From: Patescibacteria group bacterium
GTDB taxonomy: Bacteria; Patescibacteriota; Minisyncoccia; Minisyncoccales; DG-74-1
NCBI GenBank assembly: GCA_030016465.1
Contig: JASEJL010000004.1
Span: 1 to 27,473 of the forward strand
Length of the DNA: 27,473 bases
Direction: 5' to 3'
Shown here: one piece after another, positions 1 to 6,594 of the stretch
Layout: each line of letters begins with the position of its first letter
Numbering within the stretch: position 1 is the stretch's first letter
Position numbers and translations under genes: made by a program
Notes under the pieces: generated by a model
Database searches by the model: none
The model's input: the letters and a program-made list of their open reading frames with translations, nothing else
What the model was told of the DNA's origin: nothing

Positions 1-444
1 GAATAAATGACGACTTTTGTAAAAGTTTTGTATTACAGAATGCAAAGTGGACGCACACTTTGGCAAGACAGGGGCCAAATAGTGCCAGAGCCAGCTAACT
101 GAACGAATGTGTTGCCAAAGAAATACCTCGCAAAATTAGAGCAAATATCACAAAATTTTCTAAAAGATTTCATCCAAATCAGCATGTCAGATAAAGGCAA
201 TCCCTATCAGAACAACAAATACCTGAAGCTTTTTTAAAACCTTAAAATACAACGAGGTTTACCTGAACAAATACGATGATTTTGAAAAAACCTACAGCAA
301 CATTAAAAAATTCATTGAAGTTGTTTACCAGAAAAAAAGCTTCATTCCTCCCTGGGTTACCTCTCTCCAGATGAATTCGAAGCCCAAATCCTGGTCGGGC
401 AATGCCAAAAGGTCGAACAACAACTAACCTTAACAATCAAATAA
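1..444 (+). pseudogene. Decayed IS3-family transposase, 3' part
   Basis: This is the remnant of a DDE transposase (integrase core, IS3/IS150 type). Its typical C-terminal blocks are readable only by switching frame. ISMSDKGNPYQN (frame of base 187) is followed by FFKTLKYNEVYLNKYDDFEK (frame of base 230), then KKLHSSLGYLSPDEFEA (frame of base 340), ending at TAA 442-444. There are thus at least two frameshifts, plus an in-frame TGA at 100-102. The region where the catalytic Glu should sit (before FFKTLK) is disrupted, so the protein should be inactive. The 5' part lies outside the window or is lost. Recognition rests on the very conserved GNPY, FFKTLK and LHSSLGYLSP motifs. Confidence 0.85.
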
Positions 445-506
445 ATTTACCCCCAAATCTTGTTTTAGTTTTCCTGAATTTTTGTTGAAAAATGGGGGTT
501 ACTTCA
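445..506 (+). mobile_element. Right end of the IS3-like element
   Basis: Immediately after the transposase stop, the sequence runs to ...GGGGGTTACTTCA. Read inward on the other strand it begins TGAAGTAACCCCCATTTTTC, the TG...CA and AACCCCC layout of IS3-family terminal inverted repeats. ACCCCCA (449-455) and TGGGGGT (493-499) can also pair, so a hairpin may form. The left end is not in the window, so the boundary is inferred from the motif alone. Confidence 0.55.
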
Positions 507-524
507 GGAATATAGAACAAAATT

Positions 525-1256
525 ATGATTAAGAAATTCTTACGAAATGTATTACTTATTACTATAGCTATTATAGTTATTGGATTTGCTAGTTATGGAG
601 TTTATCAAGTGCGGGTTTCTACTTCAAAAATTCCATCTGAGCAATCGGAAATTTTCGCGCCTTCTGCACCTTTAGAATCTCAAGTACTTGAACATAAAAT
701 AAAAGAAGAAATAAAAGAAGAAATAAAAGAAGATATAGGAATAGATATAATAAAAACTGATATAGTAGCTCAAAACAATCATGATTGGCCAACCTTTCTC
801 TCAATTCGCACAGCAAAACCTGGTCCTCCAGAAAACAGAATGGACTATGAGGTGCTGAGAGAGAAATATCCAGAAAATGACTTTATCCAGAACATTATAA
901 CAGCTCGATTGGTTGGGATAAAAGCTCTCCCACCCAGTTTAGTGGCAGGCCTTACAAGAATGGATAAATATCTGGAGCTCTATGGTGAAGTTAAGACCTA
1001 CTATGTAGGAATTGAATATCAGTTAAAGAAAGAGAATCGCGCTTTTTACAACGGAGTCAACTATCGGCTTTATGTTCTTGGCCCAGAAGAAGAGAGTTGG
1101 GTAATTGTTGAGGCTTTTGAAATGCCAGTACATTTGATGATTGAAGCAGGATATGGCTTTGGCACGGAGGAAGAGAAGATTGCTTTGAGAATTCAGCAAG
1201 AGCGTCAACGCACTGGTAAATTTATCAATGCCAGAGGTGAAATTATTGAGGAATAG
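525..1256 (+). CDS. Membrane-anchored hypothetical protein
   Basis: This 243-residue protein is not recognised. It starts with a short basic stretch (MIKKFLRN) and one hydrophobic helix (about residues 8-27), consistent with an N-in membrane anchor or uncleaved signal. A charged linker with a short internal repeat follows (KEEIKEEIKEDIG, about 60-73; DNA 700-735), and then a soluble domain rich in Tyr and Glu from about residue 85 to the end. It has no cysteines and no catalytic motif that I can name. The start lies only 18 bases after the inferred IS end. A TATAGA at 511-516 could act as a -10 giving an almost leaderless message, and no good ribosome binding site is visible. The insertion may have replaced its original promoter. 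Confidence 0.75.
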   Translation: MIKKFLRNVLLITIAIIVIGFASYGVYQVRVSTSKIPSEQSEIFAPSAPLESQVLEHKIKEEIKEEIKEDIGIDIIKTDIVAQNNHDWPTFLSIRTAKPGPPENRMDYEVLREKYPENDFIQNIITARLVGIKALPPSLVAGLTRMDKYLELYGEVKTYYVGIEYQLKKENRAFYNGVNYRLYVLGPEEESWVIVEAFEMPVHLMIEAGYGFGTEEEKIALRIQQERQRTGKFINARGEIIEE

Positions 1257-1309
1257 GGGCCGCACTAAGGTAGATTGAAAGGAAAAAAATGAAAAGATAG
1301 AAACTGGAC

Positions 1310-1338
1310 TTGACAGAGGTTTTTTGTCAGGATAAATT
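1310..1338 (+). promoter_or_regulatory. Strong sigma-70-type promoter for a small RNA
   Basis: A consensus -35 TTGACA (1310-1315), a 17-base spacer and -10 TAAATT (1333-1338). The expected transcription start, six to seven bases on, is G1345, which is the first base of the closing stem of the RNA below. Confidence 0.8.
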
Positions 1339-1344
1339 AGAGTT

Positions 1345-1503
1345 GAGGGGGTGCGAGATGTTATTCTCTAAGGCCAACAGTATTTAGCAAAGGAGGTTCA
1401 AAGGACGTCTCTGGTAAGGGCCAACTCCAGCGAATTCGATCGAACCGATTTTGTTAAGACTGAGCCCCCTCACTAAAGAAGAGCATTTTGAGCTCTTTTT
1501 TAG
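1345..1503 (+). ncRNA. Unassigned structured small RNA (rod-like)
   Basis: No convincing reading frame lies here, but promoter, structure and terminator line up. The 5' end GAGGGGG (1345-1351) pairs with CCCCCTC (1465-1471). Inside, GAGA 1355-1358 and TCTC 1365-1368 make a hairpin. CAGT (1378-1381) pairs with ACTG (1459-1462), CAAA (1388-1391) with TTTG (1450-1453), and GGTTC (1395-1399) with GAACC (1442-1446). CTGG and CCAG (1411-1414/1427-1430) form an apical hairpin. The result is a rod about 127 nt long with internal loops, followed by a terminator. The shape resembles 6S or SRP RNA, but I do not find the conserved SRP apical motif (GGAAGGAAGCAGC-like), and 6S cannot be confirmed by eye. 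Confidence 0.65.
1479..1503 (+). terminator. Rho-independent terminator of the small RNA
   Basis: A six-base-pair stem AAGAGC (1479-1484)/GCTCTT (1492-1497) with a 7-base loop runs into an uninterrupted T tract ending about 1501. Confidence 0.8.
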
Positions 1504-1515
1504 TTTGAGAAAATA

Positions 1516-1524
1516 TGTTAGAAT
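1516..1524 (+). promoter_or_regulatory. Extended -10 promoter giving a leaderless message
   Basis: TGT-TAGAAT is an extended -10 element whose predicted start (about 1531) falls on the start codon of the following gene. No Shine-Dalgarno sequence precedes that codon. A good -35 is not apparent, as expected for extended -10 promoters. Confidence 0.55.
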
Positions 1525-1530
1525 AAAAAA

Positions 1531-2118
1531 GTGATGAGACAAGAGAAATTTGAAATTGTTGTTTCCGGAGCTGCTCACGTTAGTCACTGCTGTGACAACA
1601 TAGAAGAAATAACCAAAGAAGTCGGCAGAGAAATTGCCAGGCAAAATTGTAATTTGGTTACCGGAGCGACCACCGGCGTCCCCTATTTTGCCGCTTTGGG
1701 TTGCAAAGAAGCTGGCGGTTTTAATATAGGGTTTTCACCAGCTGCCTCAGAGAAGGCTCATCTTAAAACCTACCGGCTTCCTTTGACTCCTTTTGATATA
1801 ATGATTTACACCGGAGCTGACTATACGGGAAGAAATATTATAATGACGAAATCGGCTGACGGTGTGATTATTATCTGTGGCCGAATGGGGACCTTGCACG
1901 AATTTGTCACCGCTTTTGAACTTCAAAAACCAATTGGCGTTTTAGAAGGAAGTGGGGGAACGGCTGATAAAATTAGGCAGATTGCTACCGGTCCCTATCG
2001 CGGGGTGAAAAAAATTATTTATGAAAAAGACCCGAAAACCCTGGTTAAAAATTTAATTGAATTAATAAAAAAAGAAAAGAAACAAACCAAAGGTCGACTG
2101 GGAAATAATAATTTTTAA
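1531..2118 (+). CDS. LOG/SLOG-family protein (TIGR00725-like)
   Basis: This 195-residue Rossmann-like protein belongs to the 'lysine decarboxylase-like'/LOG superfamily. Characterised members are nucleoside 5'-monophosphate phosphoribohydrolases; others bind nucleotides. SGAAHVS at the N-terminus, LVTGATTGVPYFAALGCKEAGG (two adjoining blocks, about residues 43-64), and a CGRMGTLHEF block (about 117-126) in the place of the classical PGGxGTxxE motif support this. Gly-Thr-x-x-Glu is kept but the PGG is changed to CGR, so catalytic activity of the LOG type is uncertain. The start is GTG at 1531, with ATG as the second codon (1534); the promoter position suggests a leaderless transcript. It is followed after 5 bases by the next gene, so they are probably cotranscribed. 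Confidence 0.75.
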   Translation: MMRQEKFEIVVSGAAHVSHCCDNIEEITKEVGREIARQNCNLVTGATTGVPYFAALGCKEAGGFNIGFSPAASEKAHLKTYRLPLTPFDIMIYTGADYTGRNIIMTKSADGVIIICGRMGTLHEFVTAFELQKPIGVLEGSGGTADKIRQIATGPYRGVKKIIYEKDPKTLVKNLIELIKKEKKQTKGRLGNNNF

Positions 2119-2123
2119 AAATT

Positions 2124-2396
2124 ATGTCACAAGAAGAACCTCTTTCTGAAGAAGGAAAATTAATTGGCAAAGTCACTCATTATTTTTCAAAAATTGGAGT
2201 GGCTGTAATTAAACCATTAGATACTTTGAAAGTTGGCGACACTATTCGGATTGTCGGCGGCGAAACCGACTTTAATCAAGTTGTTGAGACAATGGAAATT
2301 GATCATCAAAAAGTAGAAACAGCCAAAGCTGGTGATTTAGTTGGTTTGAAAGTTAGTCAAAAAGTTAGAGAGGGATACAAAGTTTATAAAATATAG
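2124..2396 (+). CDS. EF-Tu domain-2-like small protein
   Basis: This 90-residue protein resembles a single translation-factor beta-barrel (EF-Tu domain 2 fold). Visible hallmarks are GKVTHYFSKIGVAVIKPLDTLKVGD (two adjoining pieces, about residues 15-39), then a TIRIVGG strand, and the AKAGDLVGLKVSQKVREG stretch that matches the 'G-x-x-V/A-G-L-x-L' loop of such barrels. There is no GTPase domain, so it is a standalone barrel often annotated 'translation elongation factor-like'; its role is unknown. It lies 5 bases after the LOG-like gene and 16 bases before the MgtC-like gene, consistent with one operon. No ribosome binding site is visible upstream. Confidence 0.7.
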   Translation: MSQEEPLSEEGKLIGKVTHYFSKIGVAVIKPLDTLKVGDTIRIVGGETDFNQVVETMEIDHQKVETAKAGDLVGLKVSQKVREGYKVYKI

Positions 2397-2412
2397 AGGA
2401 TAAAACCAAAAC

Positions 2413-2838
2413 ATGGAAATTATTATTCAGCTAATTTTAGCTACTTTTTTAGGTATTTTGATTGGCCTGGAAAGAGAGATAAAGAAAAAAGAAGCCGGGC
2501 TCCAGACTTATAGTTTGGTTGCTCTGGGCACTTGTCTTTTTACCATTATTTCTTTTGAATTGTTTAATTCTTTTTTTGATAAAACTGGAATTAGTTTCGA
2601 TCCTTCAAGAATAATTATGGCAATAGCTGTTGGAATTGGTTTTATTGGCGCCGGAGTGATTTTTCGCCAGCCCTCAGGGATTATTGGTTTAACTACCGCT
2701 GCCGGTTTATGGACGACAGCCGCTATTGGAATTGCCATCGGAGTCAAACTTTATTTTCTGGCCATCTTAACTACTTTTTTTACTCTTTTAATTCTGGCTG
2801 GTTTTGGCTTGGTTGAAAAAAAAATTCTGAGAAAATAA
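2413..2838 (+). CDS. MgtC/SapB-family membrane protein
   Basis: A 141-residue hydrophobic protein with four or five predicted membrane helices (about 3-20, 32-50, 66-85, 92-108, 112-133). Family signatures are visible: LGILIGLEREIKKKEAGLQT at the N-terminus (G-x-E-R-E then G-L-Q/R-T), GIGFIGAGVIF (about residues 75-85) and GLTTAAGLWTTAAIGIAIG (about 92-110). MgtC proteins were first described in magnesium-limited growth and act by binding partner membrane proteins, including ATP synthase in Salmonella; the short version here lacks the C-terminal ACT-like domain. AGAGGA at 2395-2400 is one of the few Shine-Dalgarno-like sequences in the window, though 12 bases from the start. A MgtE-like transporter lies 18.6 kb away. 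Confidence 0.85.
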   Translation: MEIIIQLILATFLGILIGLEREIKKKEAGLQTYSLVALGTCLFTIISFELFNSFFDKTGISFDPSRIIMAIAVGIGFIGAGVIFRQPSGIIGLTTAAGLWTTAAIGIAIGVKLYFLAILTTFFTLLILAGFGLVEKKILRK

Positions 2839-2971
2839 ACCCCGTTAGAAGTCCTCGGCAGAAAAAATTTAATTTAAATTTTTTCTGCATCAGATTAACG
2901 GGGTCATATCCATAATTCATATCTATCTAAAATTAACTGTAAGTTATATAAAGACAGACTTCTAACGGGGT
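2839..2971 (+). repeat. REP/MITE-like inverted-repeat element
   Basis: The region between mgtC and endoQ is bounded by perfect 15-base inverted repeats: ACCCCGTTAGAAGTC (2839-2853) and GACTTCTAACGGGGT (2957-2971). A third partial copy, TTAACGGGGT, lies inside near 2895-2904, and a long AT-rich hairpin lies at 2858-2888. There is no coding potential. The element is 133 bases long; no transposase is nearby and no target duplication could be defined. It begins one base after the mgtC stop codon. Confidence 0.65.
2858..2888 (+). terminator. Long AT-rich hairpin, possible terminator of the mgtC operon
   Basis: Perfect 14-base arms GCAGAAAAAATTTA (2858-2871) and TAAATTTTTTCTGC (2875-2888) around a 3-base loop. 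The stem itself supplies a T run in either direction, so it could terminate transcripts from both strands, though no separate U tail follows. Confidence 0.45.
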
Positions 2972-3011
2972 AAATTATTCGTAATTCGTCTAAATTCGTA
3001 ATTCCTAGCTT

Positions 3012-5507
3012 ATGAAATTTATTGCTGATTTTCATTTACATAGTAAATATTCGAGAGCTACTTCCAGAAACATGGACTTAGAGAGTCTTGATAAGTTGGC
3101 AAAGATTAAGGGAATCAAAGTCTTAGGTACTGGAGATTATACTCATCCCGAGTGGTTAAAAAATTTAAAAGAAAAATTAGAACCAGCCGAACCTGGGCTT
3201 TTTAAATTAAAGGATACCAATTCAGAAACCCGTTTTATTTTAACTACTGAAGTTAGTTGCGTTTATTCTAAGAAAAATCGGGTTAGAAAAATCCATATTA
3301 TAGTTTTTGCTCCCTCTTTTGAAATAGTTGAAAAAATTAATACTCACCTGGGCTGGATAGGTAACCTAAAAGCCGATGGCCGGCCGATTTTGGGTTTAGA
3401 CGCCAAAGAATTGACTAAAATAGTTTTGAATATTTCTGAAGATTGTTTAATAGTTCCCGCTCACTGTTTATTACCAGATACTTTTTTACATTGTAATCCA
3501 GGTTTAAAGATGATAAAAGATATTTCTATTGGGGATTTAGTTTACGCTCATAATGGACGATATCAAAAAGTGCAAAAAGTTTATAAACGGCCTTATAAAG
3601 GGAAGATAATTAATGTAAAGCCTTATTATTTCAGAATCGGTTTAAAAACTACTCCCGAACACCCATTTTTTGGAATTAAATCACATAAATACTGTCCCAC
3701 CATGGGTTGTAAGACAATTTGCCAGAAAAATTGTGCTTTCATCAAACGCCGAAGGTGTCCTCATAGATATTTTGAGAACTACCAGCCTCAATGGATTCAA
3801 GCAAAAGATATTGAAAAAGGAGATGTGCTTATTTTTCCTAGATTCAACGATATTACAAAAGACATAAAAGAAATTAGACTTAGTAGTTATCTTTCTAGAA
3901 AACAATTTAAAGTTTTTGAAAATAAAGTAACTTGCACTCGAGGAAGAATAGATAAAAAATTGCCAAATATAATAAAAATTGATAAAGCTTTTTGTAGATT
4001 AATAGGATATTACATTTCAGAAGGTTATACAGACAATAGAGATTCAATTTCATTTTGCTTTAAACGAAATGAAAGAAAGTATATTCGCGATTTAAAGTTT
4101 CTTATGAAAAAAATTTTTGGACTTACTTCACCAAGGATTTATGAAAGAAAAAATGCTGATAGTTTAGAAATTATTTATTTTTCAAAAATTTTAGCTAAAG
4201 TTTTTAGTAAACTTTTTTATAATTCTCTTACTGTAAAGAAAGCTTGTACTAAATGCTTGCCGTTTTGGATGCTAAATCTACCATTAGAAAAACAGGTAGA
4301 AATTTTTCAAGGTTGGTGGAGAGGAGATAGTGGAGTTACATCTTCGAGAGAATTAATGAATCAGATGAAAATTATTTTGCTTCGTTTGGGAATAATTCCT
4401 TCTATTAGTGCACAAACGGCAGAAGATTTTAATAAAAGCAAGCACAAAATAGAAAATAGAACTATTAAGGCACAAGGTAACCTTTTTTATTTTCATAATC
4501 TTTCATTTTTTAAAGACTTATTTAAACTATTAAGAACCCCGGAATTTAAAAAATTCAAAACAAAACTTACTCGAAGACACGGATGGCTTGATAAAAAATA
4601 TATCTATATTCCAGTGCGCAATATTGAAATCAAGAATTATGAAGGGGAGGTGTATAATTTAGAAGTAGCTAAAGATAATTCTTATGTAGCTGAATTCGCC
4701 ACAATCCATAATTGTTGGACGCCATGGTTTTCTTTGTTTGGTTCTAGATCAGGTTTCGATTCAATCGAGGAATGCTTTGAAGATTATTCAAAATATATCT
4801 ATGCTGGAGAAACTGGTTTATCCAGTAACCCAGCTATGAATTGGAGATTATCAGCTTTAGATAAAATTACTTTAATAAGTTGTTCAGATGCCCACAGTCC
4901 GGTAAAAATAGGTCGGGAGGCAAATGTTTTTGATACTGAATTGAGTTATTTCTCAATTATTGAAACCATAAAATCAAAAGATCCTCAAAAATTTTTATAC
5001 ACCATTGAATTTTTTCCTCAGGAAGGGAAATATCATTATGATGGTCACAGATTATGCGGAATTAGATTATCACCTCAAGAATCAAAAAAATCGGGAAATA
5101 TCTGCCCTAACTGCGGCCGACCATTAACAATCGGCGTTTTAAATAGGGTTGAAGAATTAGCCAACAGGCCAGAGGGATTTAAACCGGAAAATGCCATTCC
5201 TTTTAAAAGTTTGATTCCTCTGGAAGAAATCATTGCCGACGCTTTAGGAGTAATGACTGGCACAAGACGAGTTGAAGAAGAATACAAAAATCTAATTGAC
5301 AAATTTGGTTCTGAATTTAATGTTTTACTTGATGTTTCACGTTCCGAATTAGAAAAGGCAACTTTATCTGAAATTGCCGAAGGAATAATCAGGGTTAGAG
5401 AAGGCAAAGTTTATATTGAACCTGGCTACGACGGAGTTTACGGCAAAATCAGAATCTTTTCTCCGGGCGAACAAAAAACCGTCTCCCGCCAAAAAACCTT
5501 GTTTTAA
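3012..5507 (+). CDS. endoQ: EndoQ-like PHP-domain nuclease with an intein
   Basis: The precursor is 831 residues; removing the 416-residue intein (residues 152-567) leaves about 415, the usual length of endonuclease Q-type proteins. EndoQ of Pyrococcus cuts DNA 5' of deaminated bases. The PHP metal-binding motif DFHLHSKYSRA is at residues 6-16 and GTGDYTHPEW at about 40. After the intein comes CWTPWFSLFGSRSGFDS, then SCSDAHSP, a zinc-binding set CG (682) ... CPNCGRPLTIGVLNRVEEL (698 on), and a helical C-terminus. The joined extein reads PAH-CWTPWF, with the intein next to a probable metal-ligand His. The gene is followed after one base by a DUF2229 gene, so the two are cotranscribed. The start ATG has no clear ribosome binding site. 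The name rests on motif similarity; other TIGR00375 PHP proteins are possible. Confidence 0.8.
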   Translation: MKFIADFHLHSKYSRATSRNMDLESLDKLAKIKGIKVLGTGDYTHPEWLKNLKEKLEPAEPGLFKLKDTNSETRFILTTEVSCVYSKKNRVRKIHIIVFAPSFEIVEKINTHLGWIGNLKADGRPILGLDAKELTKIVLNISEDCLIVPAHCLLPDTFLHCNPGLKMIKDISIGDLVYAHNGRYQKVQKVYKRPYKGKIINVKPYYFRIGLKTTPEHPFFGIKSHKYCPTMGCKTICQKNCAFIKRRRCPHRYFENYQPQWIQAKDIEKGDVLIFPRFNDITKDIKEIRLSSYLSRKQFKVFENKVTCTRGRIDKKLPNIIKIDKAFCRLIGYYISEGYTDNRDSISFCFKRNERKYIRDLKFLMKKIFGLTSPRIYERKNADSLEIIYFSKILAKVFSKLFYNSLTVKKACTKCLPFWMLNLPLEKQVEIFQGWWRGDSGVTSSRELMNQMKIILLRLGIIPSISAQTAEDFNKSKHKIENRTIKAQGNLFYFHNLSFFKDLFKLLRTPEFKKFKTKLTRRHGWLDKKYIYIPVRNIEIKNYEGEVYNLEVAKDNSYVAEFATIHNCWTPWFSLFGSRSGFDSIEECFEDYSKYIYAGETGLSSNPAMNWRLSALDKITLISCSDAHSPVKIGREANVFDTELSYFSIIETIKSKDPQKFLYTIEFFPQEGKYHYDGHRLCGIRLSPQESKKSGNICPNCGRPLTIGVLNRVEELANRPEGFKPENAIPFKSLIPLEEIIADALGVMTGTRRVEEEYKNLIDKFGSEFNVLLDVSRSELEKATLSEIAEGIIRVREGKVYIEPGYDGVYGKIRIFSPGEQKTVSRQKTLF
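3465..4712 (+). mobile_element. Intein 1 (LAGLIDADG type) in the EndoQ-like gene
   Basis: A 416-residue in-frame intein. It begins with Cys (CLLPDTFLH) and carries the block B sequence TTPEHPFF. A Cys-rich insert follows (CPTMGCKTICQKNC...CPH), possibly zinc binding. The two LAGLIDADG-type homing endonuclease motifs are LIGYYISEGY and FQGWWRGDSG. The C-terminal splicing block is VYNLEVAKDNSYVAEFATIHN followed by extein Cys (codon 4713-4715). The canonical His-Asn end and Cys +1 suggest it can splice. Both acidic residues of the endonuclease motifs are present, so the homing nuclease may also be active. Confidence 0.9.
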
Positions 5508-5508
5508 T

Positions 5509-6411
5509 ATGACCATTGGAATAGCCCGAGCTTTAATTTATTGGAAAAGACCGTATTTTTGGGAGAATTTTTTTGAGAATTTGGGTTTTCAAGTTTTGGT
5601 TTCGCCAGAAACTAACAAAGAAATTGTCGAATGGGGGGTAAAGGTTTCTGATCCGGAAAATTGCTTTTCTAATAAGGTTTATTGGGGTCACTTGGTGTGG
5701 CTTGACGGCAAATGCAATTTAATTTTTGTACCAAGATTAAAAGCGACCGAAGACAAATTAGAATATTGTCCTAAATTTTTTGGCTTGCCGGATTTGGCTA
5801 AAATTTTAGTTAAAACACCGATTTTGACTGAAACCTTTGACCCGAGAAAAGAAAAAACCGAAAAAACTTTTAAGAAACTGGGAAAAAAATTAAAAAAAGA
5901 TAATCGGGAAATAAAAAAAGCCTTTGAAATTAGCCTTTTAAAAGAAAAAGAATTGAAAGAGAAAGAGAACCGGGAGTTTTTTGAAAAAATTCACTCTGAA
6001 AAACAAAAAATTATTCTGATTTCTCACCCCTACAATTTGTATGATGAATATGTTAATTTGAGGATAAAAGAAAAACTGGAAAAATTGGGAGCCGAACCAA
6101 TATTGATAGATAAAGTACCATTACAAAATCAAAAATCAAAAATGAAAAATCAAAAGTCAAAAGTCATAGATTTCCACTGGGAATTTGGCAGAGAAATAAT
6201 GGAAAAAATCCAAGAAATTTTGAAATACAAAATTTCAGGAGCAATTGAGGTTTCTTCTTTTGCCTGTGGTTGTGACGCTGTCTTGAAAGAATTTGTTGCC
6301 AAAGAATTCAAAGAAAGAAAAATTCCCTTTCTCTATTTAATCATTGATGAACACACCGGCGAAGCTGGTTTTCAAACCAGATTAGAAGCCTTTTTAGACA
6401 CTTTAAAATAA
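5509..6411 (+). CDS. DUF2229 protein, acyl-CoA dehydratase activase-associated (first copy)
   Basis: I place the start at ATG 5509, one base after the endoQ stop, because MTIGIARALIYWKRPYFWEN matches the usual family N-terminus; the frame is open further upstream but overlaps endoQ. The 300-residue product is related to the DUF2229/COG3580-3581 proteins that accompany or are fused to HgdC/BadF-type ATP-driven activases. Its C-terminal block SSFACGCDAVLKEFVAKEF...PFLYLIIDEHTGEAGFQTRLEAFLDTL is parallel to AFCMPEISVRPIL...SLDEQVAEAGIDTRLEAFIDVV in the second copy at 11815. Cysteines in FACGC are plausible metal ligands. A low-complexity Lys/Gln/Ser stretch (about residues 206-219) interrupts it. 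The natural partners, the second copy and the activase, lie on the far side of the restriction cassette. Confidence 0.75.
   Translation: MTIGIARALIYWKRPYFWENFFENLGFQVLVSPETNKEIVEWGVKVSDPENCFSNKVYWGHLVWLDGKCNLIFVPRLKATEDKLEYCPKFFGLPDLAKILVKTPILTETFDPRKEKTEKTFKKLGKKLKKDNREIKKAFEISLLKEKELKEKENREFFEKIHSEKQKIILISHPYNLYDEYVNLRIKEKLEKLGAEPILIDKVPLQNQKSKMKNQKSKVIDFHWEFGREIMEKIQEILKYKISGAIEVSSFACGCDAVLKEFVAKEFKERKIPFLYLIIDEHTGEAGFQTRLEAFLDTLK
6124..6166 (+). repeat. In-frame AAATCAAAA-type tandem repeat
   Basis: A degenerate array of AAAATCAAAA/AAAAGTCAAAA units lies inside the first DUF2229 gene and keeps the frame, encoding QNQKSKMKNQKSKV. It falls between LIDKVPL and IDFHWEFG. It looks like an intergenic-type microsatellite that expanded in a tolerant loop. 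Confidence 0.6.
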
Positions 6412-6439
6412 CACTCCCTGCTTTTTCTAAAACTCATTT

Positions 6440-6472
6440 AACGAAACACAACCTTCTAGTTTCGTTTTTTTT
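6440..6472 (+). terminator. Rho-independent terminator after the first DUF2229 gene
   Basis: An eight-base-pair stem AACGAAAC (6440-6447)/GTTTCGTT (6459-6466) with an 11-base loop runs straight into a T run. It separates the endoQ-DUF2229 transcript from the restriction cassette. Confidence 0.8.
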
Positions 6473-6514
6473 CTTTTTTCTTTTCTTTCTTTTCTTTTTC
6501 TTTTTCTTTTTTTT
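6465..6514 (+). repeat. 50-base pure polypyrimidine tract
   Basis: Every base from 6465 to 6514 is T or C, in TTTTC-like units of varying length, with no interruption. It lies between the terminator and the promoter of the restriction cassette. Such homopurine/homopyrimidine tracts are slippage-prone and can form triplex structures. Confidence 0.8.
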
Positions 6515-6533
6515 GCCGAAAACCGTCACAAAA

Positions 6534-6562
6534 TTGAAAAAAAGCCAAAAATATGTTAAATT
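6534..6562 (+). promoter_or_regulatory. Promoter of the restriction-modification cassette
   Basis: -35 TTGAAA (6534-6539), a 17-base spacer and -10 TAAATT (6557-6562). The predicted leader is about 26 nt and shows no Shine-Dalgarno sequence before ATG 6595. Confidence 0.7.
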
Positions 6563-6594
6563 AAACGAAATAAAACATAAGCGATATTAAACTC

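Noticed and set aside
242..436. Minus-strand 64-residue frame
   Set aside because: It is the complement of the transposase remnant, whose conserved motifs are on the plus strand.
1345..1471. SRP RNA (ffs) or tmRNA identity
   Set aside because: The conserved SRP apical motif and any tmRNA resume frame or CCA end are not found.
1384..1644. Minus-strand 86-residue frame over the small RNA and LOG gene start
   Set aside because: No family resemblance; it overlaps a promoter, a terminator and a recognisable gene.
5416..5508. Longer N-terminus for the first DUF2229 gene
   Set aside because: It overlaps the conserved endoQ C-terminus in another frame, and the family starts at MTIGIARA (5509).
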